From assembly GCF_014207095.1 (NCBI RefSeq), contig NZ_JACHBG010000019.1, positions 46,611 to 110,610 of the forward strand: a DNA stretch of 64,000 bases, in the 5' to 3' direction. The DNA is from Martinezella lusitana (lineage in GTDB: Bacteria > Pseudomonadota > Alphaproteobacteria > Rhizobiales > Rhizobiaceae). This document shows positions 1 through 8,705 of the stretch, piece after piece (position 1 is the stretch's first letter; every line of letters begins with the position of its first letter). The translations under genes were made by a program, and so were the position numbers. Below the pieces are notes generated by a model. That model was not told the DNA's origin. It ran no database searches and saw only the letters and a list, made by a program, of their open reading frames with translations.

Positions 1-1
1 G

Positions 2-247
2 GTCGGCAAGGTCGCAGGTTGCCGCGTCACCGAAGGCAAGGTCGAGCGTGGCGTCGGCGTCCGCCTGGTGCGCGACAACGTCGTCATCCACGAAGGCAAG
101 CTCAAGACCCTCAAGCGCTTCAAGGACGAAGTCTCGGAAGTCAACATGGGTCAGGAATGCGGTATGGCCTTCGAGAACTACGAAGACATCCGCGTCGGCG
201 ATACGATCGAGTGCTTCCGCGTCGAGCACATCACCCGCACGCTGTAA
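2..247 (+). CDS. infB: Translation initiation factor IF-2, C-terminal end (partial)
   Basis: This is the 3' end of infB, cut by the window edge; 81 codons plus TAA are visible in frame from base 2. The translation (GKVAGCRVTEGKVERGVGVR, ending in EHITRTL) matches domain IV of bacterial IF-2, the beta-barrel that binds the fMet end of initiator tRNA during 70S initiation. The downstream rbfA and truB genes are the usual infB partners and support the call. The GTPase domain lies outside the window. A strong terminator follows 25 bases after the stop, so the infB transcript probably ends before rbfA. Confidence 0.95.
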   Translation, partial: VGKVAGCRVTEGKVERGVGVRLVRDNVVIHEGKLKTLKRFKDEVSEVNMGQECGMAFENYEDIRVGDTIECFRVEHITRTL

Positions 248-272
248 GCAATCCTTAGATTTGCACGATATC

Positions 273-304
273 AAAACCGCCGGCCACGACCGGCGGTTTT
301 TTAT
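273..304 (+). terminator. Rho-independent terminator after infB
   Basis: Arms CCGCCGG (277-283) and CCGGCGG (290-296) form a GC-rich stem with a 6-base loop, followed by a run of T and preceded by AAAA. It lies between infB and the next gene, so rbfA-truB probably has its own promoter or depends on read-through. Confidence 0.85.
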
Positions 305-336
305 TGGATCCGACCGAGCGAGGATGAACCGACGCC

Positions 337-945
337 ATGACCAAGGGGTCTGAAGACCACGATTCAGTCACCGTTTCCTTCCTGCGCCAACCCGACGAGC
401 ATGTCGCGGTGATGTTGCGAGCAGGCCGACGCATAGCGCGCCGCAGCCCGCAGAAAGCCCAGAACGAGGTGGGATGGTTCTTCATATCGGCGATTGCCGT
501 TGGCGCGGGCCTGCCGGTTCTTTTCTATCTGCTAAGACGCTATGTCTATGTCCCCGTTTTCGGACTATCGCCTTCCATCCACGAAGCCGACATTGCCATC
601 ATATGGCTTGTGCCTTCGCTGATGATCTATGCGCTCATTCTGGTTTACGCCCGATGGGCGATGCGGCGACGGCGGGCACTAATGCGTTCACGCATTCGAC
701 CTGGTGTCACGATCACCGTAACGGCCAATGCGCAGGGTGCGTCCTGGGCGTCGACGGATACCAAGATCTGGCTCGGCTGGAGCGAAATCATCAATATCAG
801 CCGCGTCGAAGGGCGGATCGAGTTCGATCTCGAATCTTTCTTCACCTATATTCCGGCCTCGGCTTTTTCCGATCAGAAGGCACAGGATGCCGCATTCGCA
901 AGGATTCTCGGCTTCTGGCGGGCCGCAAACCCTGTCCAGCCTTGA
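337..945 (+). CDS. YcxB-like membrane protein
   Basis: A 202-residue protein with two likely transmembrane segments (about residues 47-66 and 85-105), an Arg-rich cytoplasmic stretch (RWAMRRRRALMRSRIRPG) and a C-terminal soluble part with a WLGWSEI-type segment and a late FFTYIPASAF motif. This layout matches the YcxB-like family, whose function is unknown. It sits between infB and rbfA, downstream of the infB terminator, and its own ribosome site is weak. The family assignment comes from pattern recognition and no enzymatic role can be inferred. Confidence 0.7.
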   Translation: MTKGSEDHDSVTVSFLRQPDEHVAVMLRAGRRIARRSPQKAQNEVGWFFISAIAVGAGLPVLFYLLRRYVYVPVFGLSPSIHEADIAIIWLVPSLMIYALILVYARWAMRRRRALMRSRIRPGVTITVTANAQGASWASTDTKIWLGWSEIINISRVEGRIEFDLESFFTYIPASAFSDQKAQDAAFARILGFWRAANPVQP

Positions 946-1013
946 CCTTTGCGCCGGATCGAGTCATTTGACCCCCTTTATCGCGTCCAAGGGACGCTGC
1001 TAACGGAACAACC

Positions 1014-1421
1014 ATGACCAGACCAACTTCTTCCGCGCCTTCGCAGCGCATGCTTCGCGTCGGCGAGCAGGTGCGCTCAGCGATCACGCAGGTTCTGCAG
1101 CGTGGCGAAGTGCGCGACGACCTGATCGAGCGCACCGTGATTTCCATTTCCGAGGTGCGCATGTCGCCGGATCTGAAGATCGCCACCGCCTTCGTGACAC
1201 CGCTCGGCGTTGCCGACCACGCCGCTGTGATCGAGGCGCTGAACCGCCATGCCAAATACATCCGCGGCCGCCTCGGTCCGCAGCTCCGGCAGATGAAGTA
1301 CATGCCGGAAGTGCGCTTCCGCGACGATACGAGCTTCGACAACTACCAGAAGATCGACGCATTGCTGCGCTCGCCCGAGGTCAGCCGCGACCTCGAAGAC
1401 GACAACGACCAAGATCAATAA
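1014..1421 (+). CDS. rbfA: Ribosome-binding factor A
   Basis: A 135-residue RbfA, which binds the 30S subunit and helps mature the 5' end of 16S rRNA, notably in the cold. The sequence shows the single KH-type fold, with the family stretch ISEVRMSPDLKIATAFVTPL, then PQLRQMKYMPEVRFRDD and a charged tail (DLEDDNDQDQ). The length is normal for alphaproteobacteria. truB starts 12 bases downstream, so the two are probably co-transcribed, as in most bacteria. Confidence 0.96.
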   Translation: MTRPTSSAPSQRMLRVGEQVRSAITQVLQRGEVRDDLIERTVISISEVRMSPDLKIATAFVTPLGVADHAAVIEALNRHAKYIRGRLGPQLRQMKYMPEVRFRDDTSFDNYQKIDALLRSPEVSRDLEDDNDQDQ

Positions 1422-1433
1422 CAGAGACAGAGA

Positions 1434-2366
1434 ATGTCCAAGCCACGCAAGCCCAAGGGCCGCCCGATTTCGGGCTGGCTCATCCTCGACAAGCCGGTCG
1501 ATTTCGGCTCGACCGAAGCCGTTTCCAAGATCAAGTGGCTGTTCAAGGCCCAGAAGGCCGGCCATGCCGGCACGCTCGATCCGCTCGCCTCCGGCATGCT
1601 ACCGATCGCGCTCGGCGATGCCACCAAAACGGTTCCCTACGTCATGGACGGCCGCAAGATCTATGAATTCACCGCGACCTGGGGTGAAGAGCGCGCTTCC
1701 GACGACCTCGAAGGCGAAGTGACAGCCACCTCGGACGCCCGTCCGAGCGAAGAGGACATCCGTGCGCTGCTGCCGAAATATACCGGCGTCATCCAGCAGG
1801 TTCCGCCGCAGTTTTCCGCGATCAAGATCGCCGGCGAGCGTGCCTATGACCTGGCCCGCGAAGGCGAGACGGTCGAGATCCCCTCGCGCGAAGTCGAGAT
1901 CTTCCGTCTGACGCTGCTGGCTTGCCCGGATGCCAACACGGCGCATTTCGAAGTGGAATGCGGCAAGGGCACCTATGTGCGCGCACTTGCCCGCGATTTC
2001 GGTCGCGACCTCGGCTGCCGCGGCTATATTTCCGGCCTGCGCCGCAGCTTCGTCGCACCCTTCGCCGAAGAGACGATGGTGCCGCTTGCCGATCTGGTCG
2101 CGCTGGAAGAGATCGAGGATGCCAATGAGCGGCTCGCCGCGCTCGATGCGCTGCTGATCGATACGGCGGAAGCCTTGTCGTCACTGCCGCATCTCGTCAT
2201 CAACGACGACCAGGCGCACCGCCTGAAGATGGGCAATCCCATTCTCGTGCGCGGCCGCGATGCGCCGGTCGCCGAAACCGAGGCCTATGCCACGGCACGC
2301 GGCAAGCTGATCGCCATCGGCGAGATCGGCCAGGGCGAATTCCGCCCCAAGCGCGTCTTCGTCTGA
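1434..2366 (+). CDS. truB: tRNA pseudouridine(55) synthase
   Basis: A 310-residue TruB, which isomerises U55 of the T-loop in nearly all tRNAs. The catalytic motif AGTLDPLASG is present, with the nucleophile Asp near residue 49. Further family motifs are GWLILDKP at the N terminus, a Y/F-rich IKIAGERAYDLAR segment and GTYVRALARDFG. The C-terminal extension resembles the alphaproteobacterial form. It follows rbfA closely. The usual downstream neighbour rpsO is separated from it here by a hydrolase gene. Confidence 0.97.
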   Translation: MSKPRKPKGRPISGWLILDKPVDFGSTEAVSKIKWLFKAQKAGHAGTLDPLASGMLPIALGDATKTVPYVMDGRKIYEFTATWGEERASDDLEGEVTATSDARPSEEDIRALLPKYTGVIQQVPPQFSAIKIAGERAYDLAREGETVEIPSREVEIFRLTLLACPDANTAHFEVECGKGTYVRALARDFGRDLGCRGYISGLRRSFVAPFAEETMVPLADLVALEEIEDANERLAALDALLIDTAEALSSLPHLVINDDQAHRLKMGNPILVRGRDAPVAETEAYATARGKLIAIGEIGQGEFRPKRVFV

Positions 2367-2460
2367 CTCTCAGTCGGCCGGAATGACTGACTATTGCCGG
2401 GCAACGGCGATGCGATATGCTCCCCGACGGGCCATCATGGCCCGTTCAAAGGGGGCAAAC

Positions 2461-3312
2461 ATGCGCAGAGTTGCATTCGGAATACTGGCATTCCTTTCCC
2501 TGTTTTTGGCAATTACGAGCGCCCAATCCGCCGAGCGATGGGCCGGGCTGCCGCCATTTCCGCCAATGCCGCAGCCGAAAACGAGCGGCATGGCCGATGT
2601 CAACGACATCAAGATGTATTACGCCGAATATGGCGAAGGCGATCCGATCCTCTTCATTCATGGCGGACTTGGGAATGCCGACATCTGGGGCCGCCAGGTG
2701 GCCGACTTCGCCAGGGATCACCTGGTCATCGTTGCCGATAGCCGCGGTCACGGCCGCTCGACGCGCAGCCAGCAGCCTTTCGGCTACGATCTGATGACCT
2801 CGGACTATGTTGCTCTGCTCGACTATCTGAAGATCGGCAAGGTGACGCTCGTCGGATGGTCCGATGGCGGCATCATCGGCATCGACATGGCGATGAAACA
2901 TCCCGAAAAGCTGACGCGCGTCGTCGCTCAAGCCGCCAATGTCACGACCGACGGCGTGAAGCCCGACGTCATGAACAACAAGACGTTCAACGACTACATC
3001 AACGTCGCCGGCGACTATTACAGGAAGCTTTCGCCGACGCCGAACGAATACGATGCCTTCGTCAACCAGATCTCGCAGATGTGGGCGAGCCAACCGGCAT
3101 GGACCGCAGCCGACCTCGGAAAGATCGCCGTGCCGGTAACACTTGCCATCGGCGACCATGACGAGGCGGTGAAGCTCGACCATACCCAGATGATGGCCAA
3201 GGAGATCCCAGGCGCCAAGCTCGTCATTCTGAAGGATGCCAGCCATTTCGCCATGCTGCAGGATCCGGAAGGGTATGACGCCATGGTTCGGGACGCCATG
3301 GCGGGACGCTGA
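2461..3312 (+). CDS. Secreted alpha/beta hydrolase
   Basis: A 283-residue alpha/beta hydrolase with a Sec-type signal peptide (MRRVAFGILAFLSLFLAITSA) that points to the periplasm. The internal ATG at 2461 was chosen because it is preceded by AAAGGGGG and begins the signal peptide. An upstream ATG at 2383 would bury it. Visible motifs are the oxyanion region HGGLGNADIW, the nucleophile elbow GWSDGG, the acid in IGDHDEAV and the His in DASHFAML, so the catalytic triad looks complete. The substrate is unknown; the family covers esterases, lactonases and haloperoxidase-like enzymes. The gene interrupts the common truB-rpsO pair. Confidence 0.85.
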   Translation: MRRVAFGILAFLSLFLAITSAQSAERWAGLPPFPPMPQPKTSGMADVNDIKMYYAEYGEGDPILFIHGGLGNADIWGRQVADFARDHLVIVADSRGHGRSTRSQQPFGYDLMTSDYVALLDYLKIGKVTLVGWSDGGIIGIDMAMKHPEKLTRVVAQAANVTTDGVKPDVMNNKTFNDYINVAGDYYRKLSPTPNEYDAFVNQISQMWASQPAWTAADLGKIAVPVTLAIGDHDEAVKLDHTQMMAKEIPGAKLVILKDASHFAMLQDPEGYDAMVRDAMAGR

Positions 3313-3476
3313 AATCGGCTGGGAAACCGCCTCGGGGAGAACCCTCTTTCCATTGGCGCTCATTTGGTTTATAGGCAGCGCCAGCATCGGGCATGCCTGA
3401 TTGCATTCGCGGCCAATGCTGGACGACATCCCGGCGTTTGGCGACTTTAATTTCCTCTCATAGAAAGGACTATCCG

Positions 3477-3746
3477 ATGTCGATCACTGCTGAGCGCAAG
3501 GCTGCGCTGATCAAGGAATACGCGACCGCTGAAGGCGACACCGGTTCTCCGGAAGTACAGGTTGCGATCCTGACCGAGCGCATCAACAACCTCACGGACC
3601 ACTTCAAGGACCACAAGAAGGACAACCATTCCCGTCGTGGTCTCCTGACGATGGTTTCCAGCCGGCGCTCGCTTCTTGACTACCTCAAGAAGAAGGACGA
3701 AGGCCGTTATACCAAGCTGATCACCAGCCTCGGTATCCGTCGCTAA
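3477..3746 (+). CDS. rpsO: 30S ribosomal protein S15
   Basis: An 89-residue S15, the normal length, binding the central domain of 16S rRNA. The sequence begins MSITAERKAALIKEYA and contains the conserved TGSPEVQVAILTERI, HKKDNHSRRGLL and SRRSLLDYLKK stretches, ending GIRR. The ATG at 3477 is preceded by AGAAAGGA. A more upstream in-frame start (3393) is rejected because it adds a non-family extension. pnp follows after a structured 325-base gap, as in the classical rpsO-pnp unit. Confidence 0.98.
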   Translation: MSITAERKAALIKEYATAEGDTGSPEVQVAILTERINNLTDHFKDHKKDNHSRRGLLTMVSSRRSLLDYLKKKDEGRYTKLITSLGIRR

Positions 3747-3754
3747 CGGAATTT

Positions 3755-3784
3755 CCGGCGGGCGTTCACCTGAACGTCCGCCGG
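3755..3784 (+). ncRNA. Long hairpin in the rpsO-pnp spacer
   Basis: The arms 3755-3768 and 3771-3784 form a 14-bp stem with one G-U pair and a 2-base gap. No T-run follows, so it does not look like a simple terminator. In enterobacteria this spacer carries an attenuator and an RNase III site through which PNPase represses its own mRNA. A similar role here is inferred from position and structure only. Confidence 0.55.
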
Positions 3785-4071
3785 ACGCTTATGAAGGGTA
3801 TGAGCCCTTGAGACCAGTTTCCCTCGCGCCTTGTGTCTGCGCGATGCGAAGCTGCCGGCAGCCCGGATGGGCCGGCGCTGCCAACAACAACCGTTGACCT
3901 GTCATGGGGCAGGATTGCCGGATGCTTTCAGCCGAAGCTTCGTGCTTCGGCCGATTTTCGAAAGCCTCTCGTTGTCTTGCCCGTGATGCGTCACATTTCG
4001 TGTGGTTGAAGACGTGCCTTGCCGAAATCGTCGGCGATGGCGCCTTTTCCCGCACAATGTAAGGACAAGAT
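3785..4071 (+). promoter_or_regulatory. pnp leader region
   Basis: This 287-base non-coding leader separates the rpsO hairpin from pnp. It contains a second perfect hairpin (GCCGAAGC 3931-3938, loop TTCGT, GCTTCGGC 3944-3951) and a purine-rich ribosome site (TAAGGACAAGAT) just before the pnp ATG. No open frame with gene-like features was found. The layout suits post-transcriptional autoregulation of PNPase. Confidence 0.5.
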
Positions 4072-6210
4072 ATGTTCGATACCCATACCGTCGAAATCGA
4101 GTGGGCAGGCCGCCCGCTGAAGCTCGAAACCGGCAAGATCGCCCGCCAGGCTGACGGCGCCGTCGTTGCCACCTACGGCGAGACCGTGGTGCTTGCGACC
4201 GTCGTTTCCGCCAAGGCTCCGAAGCCGGGCCAGGACTTCTTCCCGCTCACCGTCAACTACCAGGAAAAGACCTACGCAGCCGGCAAGATCCCCGGCGGCT
4301 ACTTCAAGCGCGAGGGCCGTCCGAGCGAAAACGAAACGCTCGTTTCCCGCCTGATCGACCGCCCGATCCGCCCGCTCTTCCCGGAAGGTTACAAGAACGA
4401 CACGCAGGTCGTCGTAACCGTTATCCAGCATGACCTGGAAAACAATCCGGACATCCTGTCGATGGTCGCGACCTCGGCTGCCCTGACGCTCTCGGGCGTT
4501 CCGTTCATGGGCCCGATCGGCGGCGCCCGCGTCGGCTACATCAACGGCGAATACGTGCTCAACCCGCATCTCGACGAAATGGACGAGTCGAGCCTCGACC
4601 TCGTCGTCGCCGGCACGCAGGAAGCCGTTCTCATGGTCGAATCCGAAGCCAAGGAACTGGCTGAAGACGTCATGCTCGGCGCCGTCATGTTCGGTCACCG
4701 CGGCTTCCAGCCGGTTATCGATGCGATCATCAAGCTCGCCGAAGTAGCTGCCAAGGAGCCCCGCGACTTCCAGCCGGAAGACTATTCCGAGCTCGAGAAG
4801 GAAATGCTCGGCCTCGCCGAAGCCGACCTGCGCGACGCCTACAAGATCACCCAGAAGGCCGATCGCTACGCAGCCGTCGACGCCGTCAAGGCCAAGGTGA
4901 AGGCGCACTTCCTGCCGGCCGAAGGCGAAGCCAAGTACACGGCTGAAGAAGTCGGCGCCATCTTCAAGCACCTACAGGCCAAGATCGTCCGCTGGAACAT
5001 CCTCGACACATCGAGCCGCATCGACGGCCGCGACCTGTCGACCGTTCGCCCGATCGTTTCCGAAGTCGGCCTCCTGCCGCGCACGCACGGTTCGGCTCTC
5101 TTCACCCGCGGTGAAACGCAGGCGATCGTCGTTGCCACGCTCGGCACCGGCGAAGACGAGCAGTTCGTCGACAGCCTGACCGGCATGTACAAAGAAAACT
5201 TCATGCTGCACTACAACTTCCCGCCCTACTCGGTCGGCGAAACCGGCCGCATGGGTTCTCCGGGTCGCCGCGAAATCGGCCATGGCAAGCTCGCATGGCG
5301 CGCTGTCCACCCGATGCTGCCGACGGCGGAACAGTTCCCCTACACGCTGCGCGTCGTTTCGGAAATCACCGAGTCCAACGGCTCCTCCTCGATGGCGACC
5401 GTCTGCGGCACCTCGCTGGCGCTGATGGATGCCGGCGTTCCGCTGGCAAAGCCGGTTGCTGGTATCGCCATGGGCCTGATCAAGGAAGAAGAGCGCTTCG
5501 CCGTTCTCTCCGACATCCTGGGTGACGAAGACCACCTCGGCGACATGGACTTCAAGGTTGCCGGTACCGAAGCCGGTATCACCGCCCTGCAGATGGACAT
5601 CAAGATCGAAGGTATCACCGAAGAGATCATGAATGTCGCTCTGAACCAGGCGAAGGGTGGCCGTCTGCACATTCTCGGCGAAATGGCCAAGGCCATCTCC
5701 GAGAGCCGCGGCCAGCTCGGCGAATTCGCTCCGCGCATCGAAGTGATGAACATCCCGGTCGACAAGATCCGCGAAGTCATCGGCTCCGGCGGCAAGGTCA
5801 TCCGCGAAATCGTCGAAAAGACCGGCGCGAAGATCAACATCGAGGACGACGGCACCGTCAAGATCGCCTCCTCCTCCGGCAAGGAAATCGAAGCGGCCCG
5901 CAAGTGGATCCACTCGATCGTCGCCGAGCCGGAAGTCGGCCAGATCTACGAAGGTACGGTTGTCAAGACCGCCGACTTCGGCGCCTTCGTCAACTTCTTC
6001 GGTGCCCGTGACGGCCTCGTCCACATCTCGCAGCTCGCTTCCGAGCGCGTTGCCAAGACGCAGGACGTCGTCAAGGAAGGCGACAAGGTTTGGGTCAAGC
6101 TGCTCGGCTTCGACGAACGCGGCAAGGTTCGCCTGTCCATGAAGGTCGTCGACCAGGCCACCGGCCAGGAAATCGCCGCCGACAAGAAGAAGGACGACGC
6201 AGCCGAGTAA
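4072..6210 (+). CDS. pnp: Polyribonucleotide nucleotidyltransferase (PNPase)
   Basis: A 712-residue PNPase, a trimeric 3'-5' phosphorolytic exoribonuclease and RNA-degradosome component. Domains in order are RNase PH 1 (about 10-145, with GRPSENETLVSRLIDRPIRP), an alpha-helical linker, RNase PH 2 (about 315-540, with RTHGSALFTRGETQ, the FPPYSVGETGRMGSPGRREIGHG region and catalytic acidic residues in GDEDHLGDMDFKVAGT), KH (about 555-610, IGSGGKVIREI) and S1 (about 622-690, GTVVKTADFGAFVNFF). The length is normal. It is followed directly by a terminator. Confidence 0.98.
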   Translation: MFDTHTVEIEWAGRPLKLETGKIARQADGAVVATYGETVVLATVVSAKAPKPGQDFFPLTVNYQEKTYAAGKIPGGYFKREGRPSENETLVSRLIDRPIRPLFPEGYKNDTQVVVTVIQHDLENNPDILSMVATSAALTLSGVPFMGPIGGARVGYINGEYVLNPHLDEMDESSLDLVVAGTQEAVLMVESEAKELAEDVMLGAVMFGHRGFQPVIDAIIKLAEVAAKEPRDFQPEDYSELEKEMLGLAEADLRDAYKITQKADRYAAVDAVKAKVKAHFLPAEGEAKYTAEEVGAIFKHLQAKIVRWNILDTSSRIDGRDLSTVRPIVSEVGLLPRTHGSALFTRGETQAIVVATLGTGEDEQFVDSLTGMYKENFMLHYNFPPYSVGETGRMGSPGRREIGHGKLAWRAVHPMLPTAEQFPYTLRVVSEITESNGSSSMATVCGTSLALMDAGVPLAKPVAGIAMGLIKEEERFAVLSDILGDEDHLGDMDFKVAGTEAGITALQMDIKIEGITEEIMNVALNQAKGGRLHILGEMAKAISESRGQLGEFAPRIEVMNIPVDKIREVIGSGGKVIREIVEKTGAKINIEDDGTVKIASSSGKEIEAARKWIHSIVAEPEVGQIYEGTVVKTADFGAFVNFFGARDGLVHISQLASERVAKTQDVVKEGDKVWVKLLGFDERGKVRLSMKVVDQATGQEIAADKKKDDAAE

Positions 6211-6233
6211 GCTGCGCCTTCATCCAAGTTCCG

Positions 6234-6262
6234 GGGCGCGGGATCTTTTCCGCGCCCTTTTT
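6234..6262 (+). terminator. Rho-independent terminator after pnp
   Basis: GGGCGCGG (6234-6241) pairs with CCGCGCCC (6250-6257) around an 8-base loop and is followed by TTTTT. It lies 24 bases after the pnp stop. Confidence 0.9.
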
Positions 6263-6305
6263 ATATTGAATGCCGTCGGCTGCCTTCGCTGAAACTGCGT
6301 GCCCG

Positions 6306-6355
6306 GCCCCTCACCCTAGCCCTGTTAAAGAGAGGAGAGAGCTAGGGTGAAGGGC
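6306..6355. repeat. Intergenic palindromic repeat
   Basis: The arms GCCCCTCACCCTAGC (6306-6320) and GCTAGGGTGAAGGGC (6341-6355) pair at 14 of 15 positions around a 20-base AG-rich loop. The CCCTCACCCTAGCCCT core resembles a dispersed repeat of rhizobial chromosomes. It lies between the pnp terminator and the next gene and codes for nothing evident. Confidence 0.6.
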
Positions 6356-6425
6356 AAGCATGAAATACGATAAGGCCACGGATATCCGACGATCCAAATC
6401 CACCTTTCACGACGAGACCACGCCC

Positions 6426-7442
6426 ATGAGCCGCGATGCCCTGAAGACCCTGTTTCACCCCTTTGCCTCCGGTACTGTCGACGCGCCCGGAGAAGGCGAG
6501 CGGATCCTGTTTCTTGGCGCTGAGGCCGGCTTTTCGCTGCCAGGCGACTTTGCCGCCGAGCTTTCCGCCGTCCAGGGCTTCCGTCCCTTTTATCGCCAGC
6601 TGCAGGCACAGCGGATCAATGTGACGCCGGAGATCGAAGGCGAAGGCTATGACGGCGCACTGGTGCTGTGCGGCAAGCACAAGGGTGAAAACGAGAGCTA
6701 TATTGCGGAAACACTGTCGCGCGTGAAAGAGGGTGGCCTTATCGTCATTGCCGGCGGCAAGGAAGATGGCATTCAGCCGCTGCGCAAGCGCCTCGAAGGC
6801 TTCGGCCTCGCGGTCGAGCATATGCCGAAGTATCACGGCGTCGCCCTGTGGTTCGCACGCCCCGCCGACGTAAAGGCTCTGACCGCGCAGCTGGTAAAGC
6901 CGGCAACCCGCGTCGATGAGCGCTTCACGACCACGGCCGGCATGTTCTCACACGACCGGATCGATGCCGGTTCGGAGCTGCTCGCCTCACGCCTGCCGAC
7001 CGACTTTACCGGCGACGCAGCCGACTTCGGCGCCGGCTGGGGCTACCTTTCCGTCGAGCTTGCGACAAAGTCGCCAAGGATCGCGCGTATCGACCTCTAC
7101 GAGGCCCATTACGGCGCGCTGGAGGCTGCCCGCGCCAATCTGCTGGCAAACTGCCCGAAGGTCGCCCAGCGCTTCTTCTGGACCGATCTGGCGAGCGAGC
7201 CGGTCAAGGACAAGTATGACCTGATCATCATGAACCCGCCCTTCCACGAAGGCCATGCCGCCGAGCCTTCGCTCGGCCAGGCGATGATCAAGACGGCGGC
7301 TTCGGCCCTGCGCGGCGGCGGCCGCCTGATGCTGGTCGCCAATCGCGGCCTGCCCTACGAGCCGGTGCTGGCGGAAAACTTCAAGGAGTTTGGCGAGACC
7401 TGCCGCAACGCCCGCTTCAAGGTGCTCTGGGCAAAGAAATAA
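6426..7442 (+). CDS. rsmC: Class I methyltransferase, RsmC-like (16S rRNA guanine-N2)
   Basis: A 338-residue protein with a degenerate N-terminal methyltransferase-like domain (residues 1-160) and an active C-terminal one. The SAM motif I is DFGAGWGYLSVEL and the catalytic motif is IIMNPPFHEG, in which NPPF is typical of N2-guanine or N6-adenine methylation. The two-domain layout matches RsmC, which modifies G1207 of 16S rRNA. The start MSRDALKTLF at 6426 fits the family better than the in-frame ATG at 6360. Related RlmG-type enzymes are an alternative. A terminator follows. Confidence 0.8.
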   Translation: MSRDALKTLFHPFASGTVDAPGEGERILFLGAEAGFSLPGDFAAELSAVQGFRPFYRQLQAQRINVTPEIEGEGYDGALVLCGKHKGENESYIAETLSRVKEGGLIVIAGGKEDGIQPLRKRLEGFGLAVEHMPKYHGVALWFARPADVKALTAQLVKPATRVDERFTTTAGMFSHDRIDAGSELLASRLPTDFTGDAADFGAGWGYLSVELATKSPRIARIDLYEAHYGALEAARANLLANCPKVAQRFFWTDLASEPVKDKYDLIIMNPPFHEGHAAEPSLGQAMIKTAASALRGGGRLMLVANRGLPYEPVLAENFKEFGETCRNARFKVLWAKK

Positions 7443-7448
7443 GCCACG

Positions 7449-7472
7449 AGGCGGCCAACCGGCCGCCTTTTT
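7449..7472. terminator. Terminator between rsmC-like gene and acyltransferase
   Basis: AGGCGGCC (7449-7456), loop AACC, GGCCGCCT (7461-7468), then TTTTT. It ends the plus-strand transcript in the gap before the convergent acyltransferase gene. Confidence 0.85.
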
Positions 7473-7484
7473 CAATTTCCGGAT

Positions 7485-8705
7485 CTAATTTGTTCGGTTT
7501 GAGCGGGACATCAGGTGATCCCGCAAGGTCAGGAAGTTTCTTTCCACGAGGAACCAGAGCGTCGCCGCCACGAGGAAGCAGGTGGCGAGATAGATGATGA
7601 AGCCGGAAAGCCCCTGAAGATTGTCCCTGCCGAAGACCATCTGGTCGAGATGGTAGACACCCTTGTGGGTGAGATAGAGGCTGTAGGAAAGCGTCGCGAT
7701 GCCGGATATCGCCGGCAGGTGCCAGCGTCCGATCCTGGGCTGCAGGTCCAGCAATGCACCGAGGATGAGAGCCACGCCCGCCGAGAACAGCGGAAAGCCG
7801 ACGACCGCGCCCGCAAGGGGCTGAAACACCAGCGGCAAGTTGGTTTCTGCAAAAGGCCCTCGGATCGAAAAGATCACGAGCGCCGCCGTCACGGCCATGC
7901 CGCCGATGCCAAGCGCGATGAAGGGCGGCAGATAGCGTTCCCACAGCAGCGGCCTGAAGAGCCGGATCGCCGCCAGCGCGACACCGAAGGTCAGCCCATC
8001 AAGCCGATTGTAGGTCGGGTAGTAGACATCTCTCAGATAGACGGCGAACGCCTCCCTGTAGGTCTGTATTTCAGCAGCCGGGCCAACCTGGTTCTGCCAT
8101 AGCGCGAACCTTAGACCCATGCCGGCAATCACGATGGCCGCGACCAGAAGGGCCACAAAGACCACGGTGGCGCGACGTTTCAGCAGAACGACGAGCAGCG
8201 GCAGGAGGAGATAGAAATGCTCCTCGACACTTAGCGACCAAGCTTCTGTGAAAGTGCCGCCAAGGCGCGGGTCGAGCCCGAAATTGACAGTGAAGGTCAG
8301 AAACCGCCAGGCCGACTGCATCGTCGGTGCATCCCGCAGCGACGGGATGAATGTGTAGGAGGCGAGCACAAGCAGAAAGGCTGGCAAAATGCGGAACGCC
8401 CGGCGCAGATAGAAAGTCTTGAAGTCGACGGCGTTGCGGCGCGTGACCTCCGCCATCAACTGGCTTCCGATGAGATAACCGCTGAGCACGAAGAAGATGT
8501 CGACGCCGATCCAGCCATAGGGCCTGATTTCCGCCAAAAGCAGCGGCGTCGCTTCGACGGGCAGATGCACGAGCATCACAAGCAGAATGGCAAGCGCCCG
8601 CAACAGATCCGGCCCCAATGCCCTCCTGGTGGCAGCGGTTTCGAGCGATGTCGTCTCGTCCAATGGATCGAGTGGCTTGGAGCTGGCAACAGTTATGGTG
8701 TTCAC
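7485..8705 (-). CDS. Acyltransferase 3 family membrane protein
   Basis: A 406-residue polytopic protein of the acyltransferase-3 (OafA/YrhL-like) family, whose members transfer acetyl or other acyl groups to surface sugars. After a short soluble N terminus come about ten hydrophobic segments. Family signatures are the early LRALAILLVMLVHLPVE stretch with its His, GWIGVDIFFVLSGYLIG, a later SLSVEEHFYLLLP, and SYSLYLTHKGVYH near the end. The acceptor is unknown; exopolysaccharide, lipopolysaccharide or a Nod-factor-like glycan are possibilities. It is transcribed alone, divergent from the DUF1287 gene. Confidence 0.9.
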   Translation of the reverse strand: MNTITVASSKPLDPLDETTSLETAATRRALGPDLLRALAILLVMLVHLPVEATPLLLAEIRPYGWIGVDIFFVLSGYLIGSQLMAEVTRRNAVDFKTFYLRRAFRILPAFLLVLASYTFIPSLRDAPTMQSAWRFLTFTVNFGLDPRLGGTFTEAWSLSVEEHFYLLLPLLVVLLKRRATVVFVALLVAAIVIAGMGLRFALWQNQVGPAAEIQTYREAFAVYLRDVYYPTYNRLDGLTFGVALAAIRLFRPLLWERYLPPFIALGIGGMAVTAALVIFSIRGPFAETNLPLVFQPLAGAVVGFPLFSAGVALILGALLDLQPRIGRWHLPAISGIATLSYSLYLTHKGVYHLDQMVFGRDNLQGLSGFIIYLATCFLVAATLWFLVERNFLTLRDHLMSRSNRTN

